From Aquincola agrisoli (lineage in GTDB: Bacteria; Pseudomonadota; Gammaproteobacteria; Burkholderiales; Burkholderiaceae_C): a stretch of DNA of 64,000 nucleotides. Where the stretch lies: positions 62,001 through 126,000 of the forward strand of contig NZ_JAZIBG010000036.1 in assembly GCF_036621135.1 (NCBI RefSeq), given 5' to 3'. The translations under genes and the position numbers were made by a program. This document shows positions 49,904 through 57,547 of this stretch, in pieces (position 1 is the first letter of the stretch; each line of letters opens with the position of its first letter). The notes beneath the pieces are model-generated. The model did no database searches and was not told the DNA's origin. It saw only the letters and a list, made by a program, of their open reading frames with translations.

Positions 49904-51691
49904 ATGCTGCAGATCGAAATCACCGGGCCCGACGGTCGCGTGCAAGTCATGCAGGCACCCGACGAAAGCGTCATCGGCAAAGGAGCGAGCAACGAGGTCC
50001 GGCTGGATAGCTGGCGTGTTGCGAAGGAGCACGCGCGGCTCTTTGCAACGCCGGCAGGCGTGCTGCTCGAGGACATGGGCAACGCCTTCTCGGGCGTCCA
50101 GGTCAATGGCCGCCGCATCGATACCCAGCATGGCCCGCTCCAGCCCGGCGACCTCATCGGCATCGGCCCTTTCAAGCTCCAGGTGACTTGGCTGCCGGCA
50201 CCGGATGACGGGTCGGCGCGGGCAGCCTCGCCGCACAGCCGTTCGAGCACGGCGGCGCATCGCAACCAGGTGGCGGCGCAGGACATCGCGCAATCCCGTC
50301 AGCGTGCAGAACGGGCAGCGGCCCAGGCGCAGGCCCAGCGACCACCTCGTACGGATCCCGCGTCTGACGGCTATCCGCTCGTGCCGGCGCCCCAGCCGCA
50401 GCGGCAACAGCTCGAATTCGAATGGCGCCGCCGCCTGCATGGCCGCCTGCTCGAGACCATGGACCTGCGTCGGCACGACATCTCGGCCATGACCGACGAA
50501 CAGCTGCGGGGAGAAACCGACGCACTGATCGGCAGCCTGATCGAGCAGCTCAAGTCCGAGATACCGGCCGAGCTCGACCACGGGGTGCTGCGCCTGCAGG
50601 TGCTGAACGAAGCCGTCGGCTTGGGCCCGCTGGAGGAGTTGCTTGCAGATGAGTCGGTGACCGAAGTGATGGTGAACCGCTTCGACGAGATCTATGTCGA
50701 GCGGGCCGGCCGGCTGCAGCGGCACCCGATGAGCTTCACCGGTGACCGCACCGTGATGGGCGTGATCGAGCGCATCGTCGCGCCGCTGGGGCGCCGGATC
50801 GACGAATCGTCGCCGATGGTCGATGCGCGCCTCAAGGACGGCTCGCGCGTCAACGCGATCATCCCGCCACTGGCGTTGAAGGGCCCGACGCTCACGATCC
50901 GCAAGTTTGCGAAACACAAGCTCGGGTCGGACGACCTCGTGCGCTTCGGCTCGCTCAGCCCCGACATGGCCGAGTTCCTGCGGGTGTGCGTCGCATCGCG
51001 CAAGAACATCATCGTCTCAGGTGGTACCGGGTCGGGCAAGACGACGCTGCTCAACATCCTGTCGAACTTCATCCCGGCCGGCGAGCGGGTGATCACCGTC
51101 GAAGACGCGGCCGAACTCCGGCTGCACCATGAGCACCTGATCAGCCTGGAGTCTCGGCCCTCCAATGTCGAAGGCAAGGGCGCCATCACGATCCGCGAGC
51201 TGGTTCGCAACACCTTGCGCATGCGGCCGGACCGCATCGTCGTGGGCGAATGCCGGGGTGCCGAAGCACTGGACATGTTGCAGGCGATGAACACGGGCCA
51301 CGAAGGCTCGCTGACCACGCTGCATGCCAATACGCCGCGCGACGCGCTGGCCCGGCTCGAGACCATGGTGTTGATGGCCGGGATGGAACTCCCGCTGGTC
51401 GCCATCCGCGAACAGATTGCGTCCGCGGTGGACGTCATCGTGCAGCAGACCCGGTTTGCCTGCGGCAGCCGCCTCGTCACCAGCATCACCGAACTGACGG
51501 GCATGGAGTCCGGAAAGATCCAGGTGCAGGAGCTGTTCCGCTTCGACAACCAGGGCTATGGCGGCCCGGGTGGCCGGGTGCGCGGCAGCTTCAGCGGCTG
51601 CGACATGGTGCCCAGCTTCTACGAGGAACTGCGTGCTGCCGGCATGCAGCTCGACATCGGCATCTTCAAGCCGGCAGGCGTGCAGCACTAA
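49904..51691 (+). CDS. cpaF: Tad ATPase CpaF (TadA) with N-terminal FHA domain
   Basis: This 595-residue protein powers pilus assembly. Residues 1-95 form a forkhead-associated domain (DESVIGKGASNEVRLDSWRV and then AKEHARLF), a phosphothreonine-binding module that is not part of classical TadA. The ATPase has Walker A GTGSGKTT from residue 374, RIVVGECRGAEALDMLQAMN (Walker B region) and GHEGSLTTLHANTPRDALAR. A linker rich in Arg/Ala/Gln joins the two. FHA-CpaF fusions are known from other proteobacteria. The FHA part suggests control by a Ser/Thr kinase encoded elsewhere. Confidence 0.92.
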   Translation: MLQIEITGPDGRVQVMQAPDESVIGKGASNEVRLDSWRVAKEHARLFATPAGVLLEDMGNAFSGVQVNGRRIDTQHGPLQPGDLIGIGPFKLQVTWLPAPDDGSARAASPHSRSSTAAHRNQVAAQDIAQSRQRAERAAAQAQAQRPPRTDPASDGYPLVPAPQPQRQQLEFEWRRRLHGRLLETMDLRRHDISAMTDEQLRGETDALIGSLIEQLKSEIPAELDHGVLRLQVLNEAVGLGPLEELLADESVTEVMVNRFDEIYVERAGRLQRHPMSFTGDRTVMGVIERIVAPLGRRIDESSPMVDARLKDGSRVNAIIPPLALKGPTLTIRKFAKHKLGSDDLVRFGSLSPDMAEFLRVCVASRKNIIVSGGTGSGKTTLLNILSNFIPAGERVITVEDAAELRLHHEHLISLESRPSNVEGKGAITIRELVRNTLRMRPDRIVVGECRGAEALDMLQAMNTGHEGSLTTLHANTPRDALARLETMVLMAGMELPLVAIREQIASAVDVIVQQTRFACGSRLVTSITELTGMESGKIQVQELFRFDNQGYGGPGGRVRGSFSGCDMVPSFYEELRAAGMQLDIGIFKPAGVQH

Positions 51692-51697
51692 GCGGCC

Positions 51698-52555
51698 ATG
51701 GAAGACAACAACCTGCTCCTGCTGACTGGCGTGGTGGCGATCAGCGCCGCGATGCTCGTGTGGTTCGTCATCGATGTCGGCACCACGACATTGGCGCGTT
51801 ACCGCGCCAGCTTCACGGAACGCACCAGCTTCCAGGCGCGAGAGTTCTTCCTCTTCATCGATCCGCGCAAGCTGTTTGTCTTCAACCTCGCGCTGATGGT
51901 GCTTGGCGCCTTGGCGCTGTGGTTGCTGACGGGCAGTGCGGTCCTCGCGATTCCGGCGTTCTTTGCGCTGGCCTGGGTGCCGCGCATGCTTTACGCCTGG
52001 ATGCGCAAGCGGCGCCTGCAGCAGTTCGAGAGCCAACTGCCCGATGCCTTGATGATGCTGTCCGGGGGTATGCGGGCCGGTGTGGGGCTGAACGCCGCCA
52101 TCTCGCAGTTGGTGCGCGAATCACAGCCGCCGCTGAGCCAGGAGTTCTCGCTGATGCTGCGTGAACAGCGGCTCGGGGTGACGGTGGAGCAGAGCCTCGG
52201 CAACCTGAACCGTCGCGTCCCGACGCAAACCACCACGCTCGTCGTGTCGGCCCTGCGCATCGCCTCGGAAACCGGCGGCAGCCTGGCCGAGACGCTGGAG
52301 CGTACCGCGCACACCATCCGCAGCCGACTGCAGATGGAGGGCAAGATCGGCGCGCTCACCGCGCAAGGCAAGCTGCAGGCGTGGGTCGTCGGTCTGCTCC
52401 CGATGGTGTTGATGTTCATCCTCAACCGCATGGAACCGGAAGCCATGTCCATGCTGTGGAACACCCGGATGGGTTGGGGCGTGCTGGCGGTCATCGCCTT
52501 TCTCGAAGTGATGGGCGTCTACGTGATCCGCAAGATCATCGCGATCGACGTCTAG
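51698..52555 (+). CDS. tadB: Tad inner-membrane platform protein TadB
   Basis: TadB is the GspF-like platform protein that works with TadC. It is 285 residues long, with an N-terminal membrane segment (LLTGVVAISAAMLVWFVIDV) and the conserved cytoplasmic part LPDALMMLSGGMRAGVGLNA and ALRIASETGGSLAETLERTA. C-terminal membrane segments follow. It starts 6 bp after cpaF. Confidence 0.92.
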   Translation: MEDNNLLLLTGVVAISAAMLVWFVIDVGTTTLARYRASFTERTSFQAREFFLFIDPRKLFVFNLALMVLGALALWLLTGSAVLAIPAFFALAWVPRMLYAWMRKRRLQQFESQLPDALMMLSGGMRAGVGLNAAISQLVRESQPPLSQEFSLMLREQRLGVTVEQSLGNLNRRVPTQTTTLVVSALRIASETGGSLAETLERTAHTIRSRLQMEGKIGALTAQGKLQAWVVGLLPMVLMFILNRMEPEAMSMLWNTRMGWGVLAVIAFLEVMGVYVIRKIIAIDV

Positions 52556-52557
52556 CC

Positions 52558-53496
52558 ATGGCAGGAGACCGCTTGATCTCGCCCGACGTCGCCATCTACC
52601 TGTTTGCTCTGGCGATTGGCCTGGCCGCCGCATTGGTCGGCTGGCTGGTCAGCCGCTCCGTCTCCGACGTGCCGCAGGAGGACCGGCAGTACAAGGACCC
52701 GCCGCCGCTGGGCTTCAGGTTGATGTGGTTGCCGGTTCAATGGGTCAGCCATCACATCGGCGCGTTCGTGTCGCAGCGCTCGCGGGAGCAGACCGCATCG
52801 AAGCTGCGCAAGGCGGGGCTGGACTATGCGCTCAGCCCATTGCAGTTCGTCGCCGCACGTTGGGTGGCGGCTTGTTGTGCGGCTGCCGTGGGCTGGTGGG
52901 TGCTCGGATCGTTCGACAACCCCACAGGCGCGGCTGCGCGGCCGGGCATGTCGGGCGCCGCATACTGGCAGGCCGCACTGGCAGGCGCGGCGATGGGCTG
53001 GGCCTATCCCGGCATCTGGCTGCGCGACCGGCTCGAGGCGCGGCGCCGCGAGCTGCTCAAGACCTTGCCGTTCTACCTGGACATCATCACGCTGTGCGTC
53101 GAGGCGGGGCTCAACTTCCAGGGGGCGATGGGCCAGGCCGTTGCCAAGGGACCCAAGGGAGCGCTGCGCGATGAGTTCCAGCGCGTGCTGCGTGATATCC
53201 GTGCTGGCAAGGGCCGGGCCGATTCGCTGCGGGCCATGGCCGATCGCCTCAGCGAGCCCAGCGTGACCAGCTTCATTGCCAGCGTCATCCAGGCCGAGAG
53301 CATGGGCATGAACCTCGGCCCCGTGCTGCGGGCGCAGGCCGACCAGCGGCGTACCGAGCGCTTCCTGCGCGCCGAGAAGCTCGCGATGGAGGCACCAGTG
53401 AAGATGCTGCTGCCGCTCATCGCCTTCATTTTTCCCTGCACGTTCATCGTGCTGTTCTTCCCGATCGTCATGAAGTTCATGGCGTCCGGCATCTGA
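52558..53496 (+). CDS. tadC: Tad inner-membrane platform protein TadC
   Basis: TadC pairs with TadB to form the assembly platform. It is 312 residues long. The GspF-like domain reads KTLPFYLDIITLCVEAGLNF and then SLRAMADRLSEPSVTSFIAS. Membrane segments lie near residues 15-31 and at the C-terminus (IAFIFPCTFIVLFFPIVMKF). The last 39 bp of this gene, with the following leader, occur a second time at 60308-60346. Confidence 0.92.
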   Translation: MAGDRLISPDVAIYLFALAIGLAAALVGWLVSRSVSDVPQEDRQYKDPPPLGFRLMWLPVQWVSHHIGAFVSQRSREQTASKLRKAGLDYALSPLQFVAARWVAACCAAAVGWWVLGSFDNPTGAAARPGMSGAAYWQAALAGAAMGWAYPGIWLRDRLEARRRELLKTLPFYLDIITLCVEAGLNFQGAMGQAVAKGPKGALRDEFQRVLRDIRAGKGRADSLRAMADRLSEPSVTSFIASVIQAESMGMNLGPVLRAQADQRRTERFLRAEKLAMEAPVKMLLPLIAFIFPCTFIVLFFPIVMKFMASGI

Positions 53497-53848
53497 GCCG
53501 GCGCCTGTGTGGCGGACCTTGTTTCTCACCAACCTTGATTCTCATGACAACAGTCGACCTGTCCCTTGTGTTCCGGCCGTGCCTTCGCCTGTGTGCCGCT
53601 GCTGCGCTGGCCGCCATGGTCTCCGCGTGCGGCGGAGGCGGAGGTGAAGGCAGTGGCTCCGATGGGGAGCCGAACGCCAGCACCGTCTTCGCCGCACCGT
53701 CCGGGGCGCTGTGCGCCGCGAAGGATGACCGCGGCCACTGCCTGCAGCCGACGGCCAGCGCGGTGACGGCGGAGCAGATGCTGGCCGTGCTCAACGATCC
53801 GGAAGGGCCGCAGGTCAAGTTCGAGGGGGTTGGGCAGGTGCTGGGGGG
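53458..53848 (+). repeat. Duplicated segment, first copy (tadC tail + lipoprotein 5' part)
   Basis: About 391 bp beginning inside tadC and extending through the leader and first 300 bp of the lipoprotein gene. It is repeated at 60308-60698 with only scattered differences. The offset is constant at 6850 bp. Confidence 0.85.
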
Positions 53849-54611
53849 CGCGTGGCGAGTCACCTCCGGGGAGATCCCCGAATACACACACTACACGTAT
53901 GACCTGGCACGCAAGACTATGGTGATCGGCCGCCACCGGGTGGAGATGGACGGGGAGGTGTATCGCTTCAAGGAATTCGACGGCGAGCGCAAGTACAAGT
54001 ACGTCAACGATGCCAATACGGGCCTCGTGGAACTGACGCTGTTCAGCGAGGAAGTGCTGACAGTTCTGCGGTCGACCGGTGCAGGCTATGTCACCGGCAG
54101 CATTACCACCGGGATAACGTCTGAAGTAGACGACGAGGTCTGGCTGGGTGAGGTCGGACTGCTCACCGACAGGGCAGACGCCGTCACCGGCGACGCCGTG
54201 CGATACAAGGGTGTCATCTTTGCCCTCGCCGGGCCGGGTACGCCCATACCGCTGGCTGAGGACAATTTTTACTACAACGCCACATCCGACGGCTGTGAGA
54301 TCGACCTGGAGTTCAACGCGGTCACCGGCGTGCTGCGGGCCGACCCGACGGCGTGTGCGCCAACCGGCGTGCAATTCACGTTGGCTGAGAACCCCGCCTT
54401 CGAGAATTCGGAGCCCAAGCTCAAATCGTCAGACCGCAGCACGGGCGTGGTGACCTATTACGCCAGCCGCAACCTCGACGACCCGATCGTGAGCCTCCCG
54501 TTCGGAGCGACCAAGTTCGACGGCGCATTCTTTGGCCGGGGCGCCAAGCGCCTGCACCTGAGCGGCAGCGACGCCAACGGCAGCTTCTACATCAAGGCCG
54601 AGCGCCAGTAG
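53544..54611 (+). CDS. Lipoprotein of the toxin-associated module, copy 1
   Basis: This 355-residue protein has a lipoprotein signal with lipobox MVSAC followed by a glycine run (GGGGGEGSGSDGE). The ATG at 53544 was chosen over a TTG at 53535. The C-terminal GATKFDGAFFGRGAKRLHLS and GSDANGSFYIKAE recall the small beta-barrel ends of transferrin-binding-protein-like lipoproteins, but this similarity is weak. A paralogue lies at 60394-61455, nearly identical at both ends and divergent in the middle. The gene follows tadC directly, so it may be a surface part of the Tad apparatus. Confidence 0.7.
   Translation: MTTVDLSLVFRPCLRLCAAAALAAMVSACGGGGGEGSGSDGEPNASTVFAAPSGALCAAKDDRGHCLQPTASAVTAEQMLAVLNDPEGPQVKFEGVGQVLGGAWRVTSGEIPEYTHYTYDLARKTMVIGRHRVEMDGEVYRFKEFDGERKYKYVNDANTGLVELTLFSEEVLTVLRSTGAGYVTGSITTGITSEVDDEVWLGEVGLLTDRADAVTGDAVRYKGVIFALAGPGTPIPLAEDNFYYNATSDGCEIDLEFNAVTGVLRADPTACAPTGVQFTLAENPAFENSEPKLKSSDRSTGVVTYYASRNLDDPIVSLPFGATKFDGAFFGRGAKRLHLSGSDANGSFYIKAERQ
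54500..54611 (+). repeat. 112-bp identical block, first copy (lipoprotein 3' end)
   Basis: The last 112 bp of the lipoprotein gene are identical to 61344-61455, with an offset of 6844 bp. The middle of the two genes is much more divergent, so gene conversion at the ends is likely. Confidence 0.9.
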
Positions 54612-54692
54612 ACCTTCCCGGGATGCGGCTGGCCGCGGCGCCCGTGGGCGCGCGGCCAGCTTCGCCCTTTCCGTCTCTCCAGAACGACGCCC

Positions 54693-55955
54693 ATGTCTCC
54701 AGACAGACAGGCCGATCCCGGCCATGGCCTGGCCATTCGCGTGGCCGATCGCTTCTTTGCGCGCTTCAAAGGCTTGATGCTCAGCCCACCGCTGGCGGCG
54801 CACGAGGCGCTGCTCATCACCCGCTGCAAGAGCGTGCACACGGCGTTCATGCGGCAAGCCATCGACCTGGTCTGGCTCGATGCACGGGGCCGCATCGTGG
54901 GCTGCGCGCCGCGGCTGGCGCCGTGGCGTGTCGGCTTCGGCGAGCGGGGCGCCGTGCAGGTGCTGGAACTGGCCGCTGGCAGCATTGAGCGCCTCGGTTG
55001 GCGCGTGGGTGACGTGATCGCCTTGCCGCGGGCCGTGCCGCCGGCATCACCGCGCCCGCTGCGCCGGCAGCAGGGCTCGGCGATGCTGGAGTTCGTCTTC
55101 GCGGGCCCGCTGCTCACGGGCATGGGCCTGGCGGTGCTGCAGTACGGCATGCTGTTCTTCGCGAAGAACCAGTACAACCATGCCGCGTTCATGGCCTCGC
55201 GCGCGGGTTCGATGGCGAATGCCAGCCTCGACAGCGTGCGCAACGCCTACGCCGAAGCGCTGGTGCCGGCCTACGGCGGCGGGCGCAATGCGATGGAGCT
55301 GGCCGCCTCGCAGCTCTATGCGCGCGATGTCATCAACGGCACGAACCTCAGTGGGCGCAATGCCGACAGCGAGGGCCGGGTGCCGCCCGGGGCGGTGCGC
55401 ATCGAGCTGCTCAACCCCACGCGAGAGAGCTTCGAAGACTGGAACGACCCCGCGCTGCAGGAACGCATCGGCGGTGGCCGGCGCGTGATCCCGAACACCG
55501 GGCTCAGCAGCAACGCGGCCGCCACCGTGAAGGGCAACTCGGGTCAGAACCTTCAGGACGCCAACCTCATCAAGCTGCGCATCACGCACGGCTATGAGCC
55601 CAAGGTGCCGCTGATGGGCAACCTGTACGCGCGCATGCTGAGCTGGCTGGATGCGGGCAACGACGGCTTCCACACGACGCTGGTCAACGCGGGGCTGATC
55701 CCCGTGGTCACGCACGTGACCTTGCAGATGCAAAGCCCGGCGATCGAGCCGGACAACCCGGTCTCGTTGCCGGGACTGGGCAACGGCGGGGCGCCGAGCG
55801 ATCCGGGCGATCCGCCGAGCGTGACCGATCCGCCACCCCAGTGCAGCACCTTCGGGTGCAGCGGCGGCGGATCGGGCGGCGGCGGATCGTCCGGCGGTGG
55901 CGGCAGCGGCCAGGGCGGCGGTGGCTCCGATGGCGAGGAGCCGGCATGTCCTTGA
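54693..55955 (+). CDS. DUF192-TadE fusion protein
   Basis: This 420-residue protein joins two domains. Residues 1 to about 115 match DUF192 (RFKGLMLSPPLAAHEALLIT, MRQAIDLVWLDARGRIVGCA, VLELAAGSIERLGWRVGDVI). Residues 128 onward are a TadE-like pseudopilin. Its prepilin site QQG-SAMLEF would be cut after Gly128 with Glu at position 5, and the hydrophobic segment VFAGPLLTGMGLAVLQYGML follows. The C-terminal about 45 residues are Gly/Ser-rich. If cut, the DUF192 part would be released as a 128-residue leader. The gene lies between the lipoprotein and the first toxin and overlaps the toxin start by 10 bp. I know of no described protein of this design. Confidence 0.78.
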   Translation: MSPDRQADPGHGLAIRVADRFFARFKGLMLSPPLAAHEALLITRCKSVHTAFMRQAIDLVWLDARGRIVGCAPRLAPWRVGFGERGAVQVLELAAGSIERLGWRVGDVIALPRAVPPASPRPLRRQQGSAMLEFVFAGPLLTGMGLAVLQYGMLFFAKNQYNHAAFMASRAGSMANASLDSVRNAYAEALVPAYGGGRNAMELAASQLYARDVINGTNLSGRNADSEGRVPPGAVRIELLNPTRESFEDWNDPALQERIGGGRRVIPNTGLSSNAAATVKGNSGQNLQDANLIKLRITHGYEPKVPLMGNLYARMLSWLDAGNDGFHTTLVNAGLIPVVTHVTLQMQSPAIEPDNPVSLPGLGNGGAPSDPGDPPSVTDPPPQCSTFGCSGGGSGGGGSSGGGGSGQGGGGSDGEEPACP

Positions 55956-57547
55956 ACAACACGGCGGGGCGTGCCGTTCGCAGCCTGTGGTTGTGGTGGC
56001 TGATCGTGGTGATGGCGCTCGTGCCGCTGATGCAGGCGAAGGCAGACCCGCTCGCGGTCGGTGGGGCGGCTGGAGTGGGCACGAGCGCGACGGCCGGCAT
56101 GTGCCGTCCGCAGACGTGTTTTGCGAACGAGGCTGCGAAGCGGGATTACGCGGCGCGCAACAACTGCTGGTTTGCGGAGGATGTCTGCGAGGGCCCGCGA
56201 GATGATGCGCCGCCGCCGGACGCGGACAGGGGTTTCTGGGGCCGCATGTGGGATGGCGTCAAGTCGGGGATGACGCAGGGCTACCAGTTCGTCAAGGGCC
56301 TGGTGGCCGGGATGAAGGACCAGGTGGAAGGCCTGATCTCGCTGGTCACCGATTTCGGCGACATCCTCGACGGCCTGATCGCATTGGGCAAGGCCTTCGT
56401 CAACGACCCGGAAGGCACGCTGCAAAAGCTGGCTGAGCTGATCGGCCAGGAAGTCGTCGACACCATCCGCCGCGCCACGCAGTGCGGCGCCTACGACACG
56501 GGCAAGGTGATCGGCGAGAACGTGAGCCCGGTGCTGGTGTTGAAGCTGGCTGGCAAGCTGGGCAAGTACGCTGGCGACCTGGGCCGTGCGGTTCGAGAGA
56601 CCAAGCATGAACTGGGCTGTGCCAGCTTTGCAGCGGGCACGCCGGTGCACACCGATGCCGGGACATTGGCCATCGAGCAGATCGTGGCCGGCCAGTGGGT
56701 GCGCTCGCGCCATGACGGCGAGTTCTCGGACGCGTTGCAGAAGGTAAGCCGAACCTTCGGGCGCACTGCGCCGTACTACCACGAGTTGCGGACCGAAGCC
56801 GAGCAACTGAAGGTCACCGATGAGCATCCGCTATGGTTGCAGGGCAGGGGCTGGACGCCGGTCAAGGACATTCGGCGTGGTGACGTGGTGGCCGCGATCG
56901 GCGGCGATGTCACCGTGCTGGCCAACGAGCGGGTGGACCGCCCGCTGCAGGTATTCAACTTCAGCGTCGAGCATACGCCCAGCTACTTCGTGGGCGAGGG
57001 GGTTTGGGTTCACAACTCGAAATGTGCCCTGCACGAGCGTTGGGACGAGCTGGACAACAAGCACAAGGGGTTTGCTGCTGAACTGGAAGTTGCTGCGCTG
57101 CTGGAAGCAAAAGGCTACACCCCTGTCGGGAAGACGTTCAATATCCGAGATTATCCCGATGTGGAGACTGCATTCCGTTCCTGGGATGGTCAAACAGGAA
57201 TCGATGGCATCTATAAGAATGCACGCGGGGAATACATAATTATTGAATCCAAGGGGAAGGGAACCTTTGTCAAGGATGAGGTGGAAGGGTGCAGGGACAG
57301 GCTATGTGGCACCCAGTTAGACGGTCGGCAATTGAGTATGGTCTGGACTCAGCGGAGACTGGAGAAGCTGATCCCTGACGTTGGAGAAAGAAGGCGTATT
57401 CAGTTCGGTCTTCAAAATAACAGTGTCAAAAGAATATACGCCCAAACTGACGGGAATAGAACGATTTTTCACGAAGTTTTAACACCTTTAAAAAACGGCG
57501 AGCCAAATTTGATGGACGCTGTGATTGGAGGGCTGTGGCAGCCATGA
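55946..57547 (+). CDS. HINT-domain polymorphic toxin with PD-(D/E)xK nuclease tip (PoNe-like)
   Basis: This 533-residue protein has four parts. The first is an N-terminal hydrophobic signal or anchor (SLWLWWLIVVMALVPLMQA). The second is a Cys-bearing conserved region (MCRPQTCFANEAAKRDYAAR). The third is a HINT self-cleavage domain from Cys225 (CASFAAGTPVHT) to His356-Asn357 (VHNS). The fourth is a variable C-terminal tip (358-533). The tip has the PD-(D/E)xK pattern with Asp420 (GIDGIYKN) and Glu434-Ser-Lys436 (YIIIESKGKG), as in PoNe DNases. HINT cleavage would release the tip. The ATG at 55946 has GAGGAG in front. Base composition drops after about 57080. The next gene is its candidate immunity protein. 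Confidence 0.82.
   Translation: MSLNNTAGRAVRSLWLWWLIVVMALVPLMQAKADPLAVGGAAGVGTSATAGMCRPQTCFANEAAKRDYAARNNCWFAEDVCEGPRDDAPPPDADRGFWGRMWDGVKSGMTQGYQFVKGLVAGMKDQVEGLISLVTDFGDILDGLIALGKAFVNDPEGTLQKLAELIGQEVVDTIRRATQCGAYDTGKVIGENVSPVLVLKLAGKLGKYAGDLGRAVRETKHELGCASFAAGTPVHTDAGTLAIEQIVAGQWVRSRHDGEFSDALQKVSRTFGRTAPYYHELRTEAEQLKVTDEHPLWLQGRGWTPVKDIRRGDVVAAIGGDVTVLANERVDRPLQVFNFSVEHTPSYFVGEGVWVHNSKCALHERWDELDNKHKGFAAELEVAALLEAKGYTPVGKTFNIRDYPDVETAFRSWDGQTGIDGIYKNARGEYIIIESKGKGTFVKDEVEGCRDRLCGTQLDGRQLSMVWTQRRLEKLIPDVGERRRIQFGLQNNSVKRIYAQTDGNRTIFHEVLTPLKNGEPNLMDAVIGGLWQP
56008..56190 (+). repeat. 183-bp identical block, first copy (toxin N-terminus)
   Basis: This block encodes the end of the hydrophobic segment and the Cys-bearing region of the first toxin. 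It is base-for-base identical to 61699-61881 (offset 5691 bp). The toxins diverge strongly on both sides of it. Confidence 0.93.

Noticed and set aside
43902..53496. Type II secretion or type IVb pilus system
   Set aside because: The Flp-type prepilin sites, CpaB with SAF domain, and the CpaF-TadB-TadC order identify a Tad system.
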